Source of the DNA: Dipteris shenzhenensis
Taxonomy: Eukaryota > Polypodiophyta > Polypodiopsida > Gleicheniales
Direction: 5' to 3' (one strand)
Assembly: GCA_047967505.1 (NCBI GenBank)
Contig: CM106538.1
Length of the DNA stretch: 64,000 nt
The notes under the pieces are model-generated. The model was not told the origin of the DNA. It saw nothing but the letters and a program-made list of their open reading frames with translations, and did no database searches. This document shows positions 50,401-56,400 of the stretch, piece after piece (the first letter of the stretch is position 1; every line of letters begins with the position of its first letter). Made by a program: the position numbers and the translations under genes.

Positions 50401-53400
50401 TACTTTGGAATTCTTGATCTTATTTCCAAACAAATTCTCTAATTTTTCCCACACGTCATTTGCAGTCTTATCAAAATCCACATGGTGGATAAGGTTGTCA
50501 GCTAAAGCTAGGCCAATGATAGCCATTGCTTTGGCCAATGATAGCCATTGCTTTATCATTTTGGTTCTCCCACCAACTGATTCTAGCATCATCACTTTGG
50601 GGTTTTGGCTCCTTGCCATTGGTGATATTCCATATGCCTTCTCGCATAAGAAGAAGCCGGAGTTTCGTCTGCCAAGTTGGGAAATTGCTCCCTGAGAATT
50701 TCTCGATGAACAAGGGGTTTTTTATGCTATCCATTGGTGGGAAGGTCTTAGTTGTTATTACAACTAGTGTCTAAATCCCTTACAATGTTTACTCAAATTT
50801 TGCAAAAAAAAGGCCCAAATTTCACATGGTAGAAGCTTTAATTATGCCAAAGGAAGACACAGGACAGAAAAGCCCTAAATTTTTGGGTTAGGGTTGCTGC
50901 AAAATTAGGGTTTGCAGAAAATTGGGGCTTTTCAAAATTTCCTAGAGCATAGTGTTCTAGCAATACTAGGGAAGCTTCAGACCATAAAAGCCCCAACAAA
51001 TTCACCCAAAATGAGGCAAAATTCTTGAAAAGCGCAATTTAGGGTTTTGGGCTCAGAAATGGGCTGGAACAAGCCGCTCTTTAGGTCGTCATGGAGCAAA
51101 AGTGCTAGGCTTCAAGGTCGGTCTGAATTCCTTCCAAATGTGGTGGCGATTTTGGAACTGATGACAGCTTGAACAGTAAGAAAAACGAGCTGGAATCAGT
51201 TCGTTTTTGTTCCCTGAAGCACCCTCCTCCAAAATAGGGTCGATTAATCAGCAAAAACGGGCAGCTTCATATGGCGACAGTAGCAGCAAAAATCACCATT
51301 TGGAGGCCAAAAACGTGCTGGAGATTGCGCAGATCAGGGCCGGAAGGAGGAGACTTCAACTGAAGCGGCCCTCTGACAGCAACGTGGAGATGACGCAAGA
51401 GTGGCCCAGCGGAGGAGAGAGGTAGCGGGTAGAGGAGCTAGCAGGAAAGAGGTAGCATCAGCGTGGGTAGGATTACGAGGGATGCGTGAGCAGAATTCAA
51501 GGGAGGCGTGAGCAGACTGCGAGGGAGGACGGGCAGAATGGTGCAGCATCAGGGAAGATAGCAGGCAGAACTGGAACGGCCTGCTGGTCAGCAACGTAGA
51601 CATGGCGACGTGCGGTAAATGTTATCGCAGAGACATGGCAGGAAAATCTTGCGTGATGAGGCAAGGCTCAGTCAAGGAAGACCTGCTCTGATACCAACTG
51701 TTAAAAATGGGGAGAGGGTGAGAGACAAGATCTGAGGCACGAACTGATGTTGATAGATTGTATCATAGCAAGTACATAGCCTCTTTTATAGGCTGGGCAA
51801 GCCTTATCTTCCCACACAGACACCTCATAGATGAGGTCACACACAAGAGAATCTAGATCCTATAATCCAGGGGAGGAATCACACCTACCACATGAGGTGG
51901 CACAAGTTGCCTCAAGACTCTTCACACTCACACAACTGTAGGACACTCCTAGGACTCTAGGACCACACACACTAGGACTCCGATTCCAACAAGCTTGGTT
52001 TGACCATCCGTGATTGAATCCTAAAGGTCTAGGTAGTTGAATGTTTAAGAATGTGTAAGTAGTGTTCATAACAAGGTTTTGAAACGTTTTTTAATGTGGA
52101 AGAATTTGACATCTTACCAAGGGATGTTACACAAAAGCTTACACAATAGATTTATCTCAATATGTTTGTGAAATATGTGCATCTTCTTTTGGTTTTTTGT
52201 TTTGTTTTTGGGACACTACACGTGATGTGTCCAACCTTCCTTGCAGCCCTAATCACATATTCATTAGCAAAGCAGGCTATGTTCCGCTTGCCCTACCACA
52301 CCTTTGCCAAATCTTGTTGTCATTAAAAACGCCTTCAAGCTCTCATAAACTATAACATCTCTTTAATGCTTGTTACTTTTGGAGGTGACACTTTATTTAG
52401 AAAATTACTCATTATTTGTAACATAAAAAATTTACACATCACACTTAAACATATATAAAAACACTGGTTAACACCATTTAAACATATATAGTAACAACTG
52501 TACAGGCAAGCCTCCCCCTAAATACTAGTCTCGCTCTTGCTAGAGTTAAGGAATATAGTAAGGGAGAAACTGGCTTGGGATGGGTAGGGAGAGTGCAAGC
52601 AAGTTTCCCAATGCTGGATCGCTTGACCTCAGTGAACAACATTGGAAAAGCTAGTGATGGTCTTCTCTCTTTGGTAGGTGATTTAGTTGGGTCTAGCTCG
52701 GTAAATCAAAACAAAAAACCTAGAAGAAACTTATATAGAGAAAGGTTGAGGTTAAACATGAATAATCTTCATGATTTTGGGGAAGGTAACATTTCTTTAA
52801 GTCTTTATTAGTTAGCACTCACTAAGACATCTTAGAAACAAGCACACACCATTATGTTGTCTATAAGGGACATAGTAGTAATATGCTTTATGTAGGACAA
52901 ACCTATCGGACGGCTTTTATTTGTTTTCAAGAACATGTTAGGGTAGCTAGAAAAGCTCATAGGAAGAATTCCTTGATTGAATTCAAAACCCTTATATGAT
53001 GCAATGGCAAAATCTGGTTTCAAATCTTTTCGTTGCTTTCCTGTTGAGCATATGATGACAACTTTACACAAGAGATTTTAATTTGGAAGGAAAATCAACT
53101 CATCGTAAGAATAAAAGAACCCTATGATGTGGAGAACTCATATCAAGCCCTTTAACATTCCTATGTACGAACATAGTCATATACCTACTCTTGTATAAAA
53201 ATCTAAAGTTATGTTACGGGATTGTCCTAGCTCTCCTGCAATCTTAGATGTTGATCGTGATTTGCTTCCCTCACTTTCTCTTCCTCTTCCTCGTCCTTCA
53301 GTTCCTTTAACTTCCTCAGTTCCAAGAGTTTATCCTCTCAAGACTATAAAAGAGGACTTCGTTACCTAGACAGACTAATGTTTCTGGGAGCTTTTGAAAA

Positions 53401-56400
53401 TATAATGTCCAAGTTCTTTTTAAACACACACCTTGGAAAACTTCTCTTTTGAGGACTTGAATCTAAATAAACTCCATTATATACAACTTAAAACTTCGTT
53501 GATCACTTCTTAAAACTAAAAGCTTCCTTTCAAAGCAAAAAACTCTATCTATATAAGGAACTCTTGATTTCTATTTTTAATTCTCCTTCTCTTGACAAGG
53601 TAGTTGAACTCAATTTTGAAGTCTCTTGAAGTAATGGATCCTCTTCTTGATTATGTGAGAAGAATTTGGAAGCATCCAGTAGTAGCTTGGAAGTATGTAA
53701 AAACTTTAGGATAAAAGGCTTTCAACTATGAAGAGAGAGGCAAAAGGCTTTCAAAGCATTCAAAACCGTCTATACTTAGAGAACCTTGTTGTTGTAAAAG
53801 TAAGAGATTCCAATGCTTTATTCACATGATACTTCAATTTGCTTTCTTGTAACTTAAGAGACCTTTTCATGAAAGGCATGAAATTTTGATCATACTCTTG
53901 GAAAGAGTCTTACCTTTTAAAAGCTAATGATAAGGGAATCTCAAAGTTTGCTTTGCAAATAGAAGAAAGTTTAGGAGTTCAAAATATCTTATCAAAATGG
54001 AAAGGGAAGACTTTGAAGAGAGTTGCTTTGAAACTAGAATAAATCCCTTCATTGAATTGCTCAAAGCAAAGTAACCATCTTTCTAAAGAAGATAAAACGC
54101 TTCGTCAAAAAAATTCCATAGGAAATTTGTCATATCAAATGTTCTAATAACTTTGTCTTTATTTACAAAAGTTTTACTTAGATTGTCTTTTGAGAGAAGT
54201 GAACTCGCCTGCCAAAACTTACGCTCCTTAGTTTCTCAAAAGGATCTGATCTCAAAACACCAGAGTTTTTGCAAGTCTTCAAGGTTTGTTTGCAATCCAA
54301 GTATTCCTTTTCCCTTTGTCCTCCTTGGAGTTTCACAAAACTCCAAAAAAGCCAAGATTTATTATAGCTGCTTGTGAGACTACTTTAACAGATGTCTCTA
54401 AATGGATAAGCTACAGCTTTTTTTTTTTGGGCAAAGAAAGGAACCTTCTATTAATGCTTGAAAAACTTCATACAAAGCAACAGCCCCGAAGGTGCTGAGT
54501 ATGGAAGAAACCAATAAAGACTGAAAGAAGAAAACCAGCCTATTCCAGATAAACCCATCTCACTACTTAGGGAATCTCTGGTATAGGGGCTAACAGCCAA
54601 GTGGGGGGACTATACAACCAGCGAATCCCTCGCAGAGTGAATATGTAGAAAACTCCTGCAGGCCAAGTCTTGCAGAAACGTGCGCGCCTCGCGACAGCCG
54701 CCCTAGAGCCTGGGGTCCCACGCTCCTAGGTGGAGTGCAGGGTATATATGATATCCTACCAAATGTCGATCAAGGTAGCCGAGGGTGGAACCTGATGCTC
54801 ACCCATCACCAGACTACAGCGAGCAACCCAAATATTCCACGCCGTGATGCTGGCACTACCTTCCACAGGCTATCCTCCAGAAGGGGAATGAGAATCCCGG
54901 CTATCAAGAGGGACTGCCTCATGGAGCTTTATCCTCTGAATGCTTTGACCTTGTATCCGGAAAGCTGGAGAGACCTTATCAATCTGGAACACGTGACCTC
55001 CCTCAGTCAACTAGGCCACCATCCCCCAGGTTTAGTCCCTTTGAAGGGAGTTCATGCGTGTCATAATCCTAAGGGATCCCATCCAGATCCTCTCTGCATT
55101 ATGACCACTCCAAAGACAGTGAGGGATCATCTCCAGAACATTAGCAGAGCAACAGTGACACTGCCCCTGCACTCGCATCTGCTCCAACCACGGGCCTATG
55201 GGCAAGCCTCCATGGGGAGCCAGCTCTAAAAAGTAGGAGATCTTCCTCAACCGCAAATTGGACCATAGGCGCGTCCAAAACTTGGAACATGCCTCTTGAG
55301 GCACCCTCTGGGTCACCCAATGCCTCTCCCTCGAAGGGGTCCATGTCAAAAAGTCCATCTGAAGCCTCCTGCCAATTCGAGTGGTATAGGAAAATTGTCC
55401 ACCTGCTCAGTAAGTCCGATCCTGGAAGGCCAAAATCACTCACCCGGATCCCATTGTACCTCCCTCAGGGGCCTACCTTCCCAAAGCCAGAGGCGCTATC
55501 TGGGGTCATCCTGCTCTTGGATGCTGGGAGGATCAATGTGCCACTCCTTCCCCACTTAGCCCACAACTGTGATCATCTGCCAATGAATCCCATCCAGACT
55601 CCCGTTCATCTCTGGGTCTCTCTCAGTGAGTGCTTGAAGTAGGCCTCTAGGCCCTACACGGAAGAAACCAGGTTGCTTGCTGCCTTGCTGAATCATCATC
55701 CTCAAAGGGACCCTAGTCCGAGAAAATGACCCAACCAAACTGCTGTCCATCCACATGTTAAGTCCCTCCCAACTGCTGAAAAGCATTTTTAAGGGCATCC
55801 CATTCGGTAAATGTTTATTATCTTGCTGCATGCAGTAGTACACGGTGGTCCCATTCAGACCAAACGGGAATAGGTCAAACAAGTCATTGTCCATCGTGAC
55901 ACAATTCACCATGCACACAGATTCAAACTCCATAACATGGGTGTTAGGAACCAGGGTTCTTCTCTTTCTTACCCTCGTAGTGGGGTAAATGCACCTCAAT
56001 CATCACATGACGCCGGGGAAAATCCACCATATTACCAATTTGGTCAGCTTGAATTCCTGTGTCGTAGAAGTACAAACTCTGTTACCGTAGGTGTTTGTGC
56101 CATTTTGCTGGCTGATTGCATTGCGATCGCACTCTAGTCTAGTCAGTAGAGATCAACAGAGATATTCTTCGTCCTAGGGATGACACTTTGTCATCAACTC
56201 CCAATTCCTCCTTTGGTGTATTAGCTGATCTTCCCCAGTAGGATCACCACAAAGTGTTGGTAATAAACTGCCACTTAGATCCTAGATCTAACAAGGAACA
56301 ATGTTTGTGTACACACACAGAATTGAAAGAATGATTGCAGCATCATCAACATATTAAGAACAAATAAATTTCCTAGAACTAAATTATAACGACAATTCAG

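Noticed and set aside
54735-55229. 164-codon plus-strand open frame
   Set aside because: It is antisense to a LINE with clear zf-RVT signatures and a poly(A) end on the other strand.
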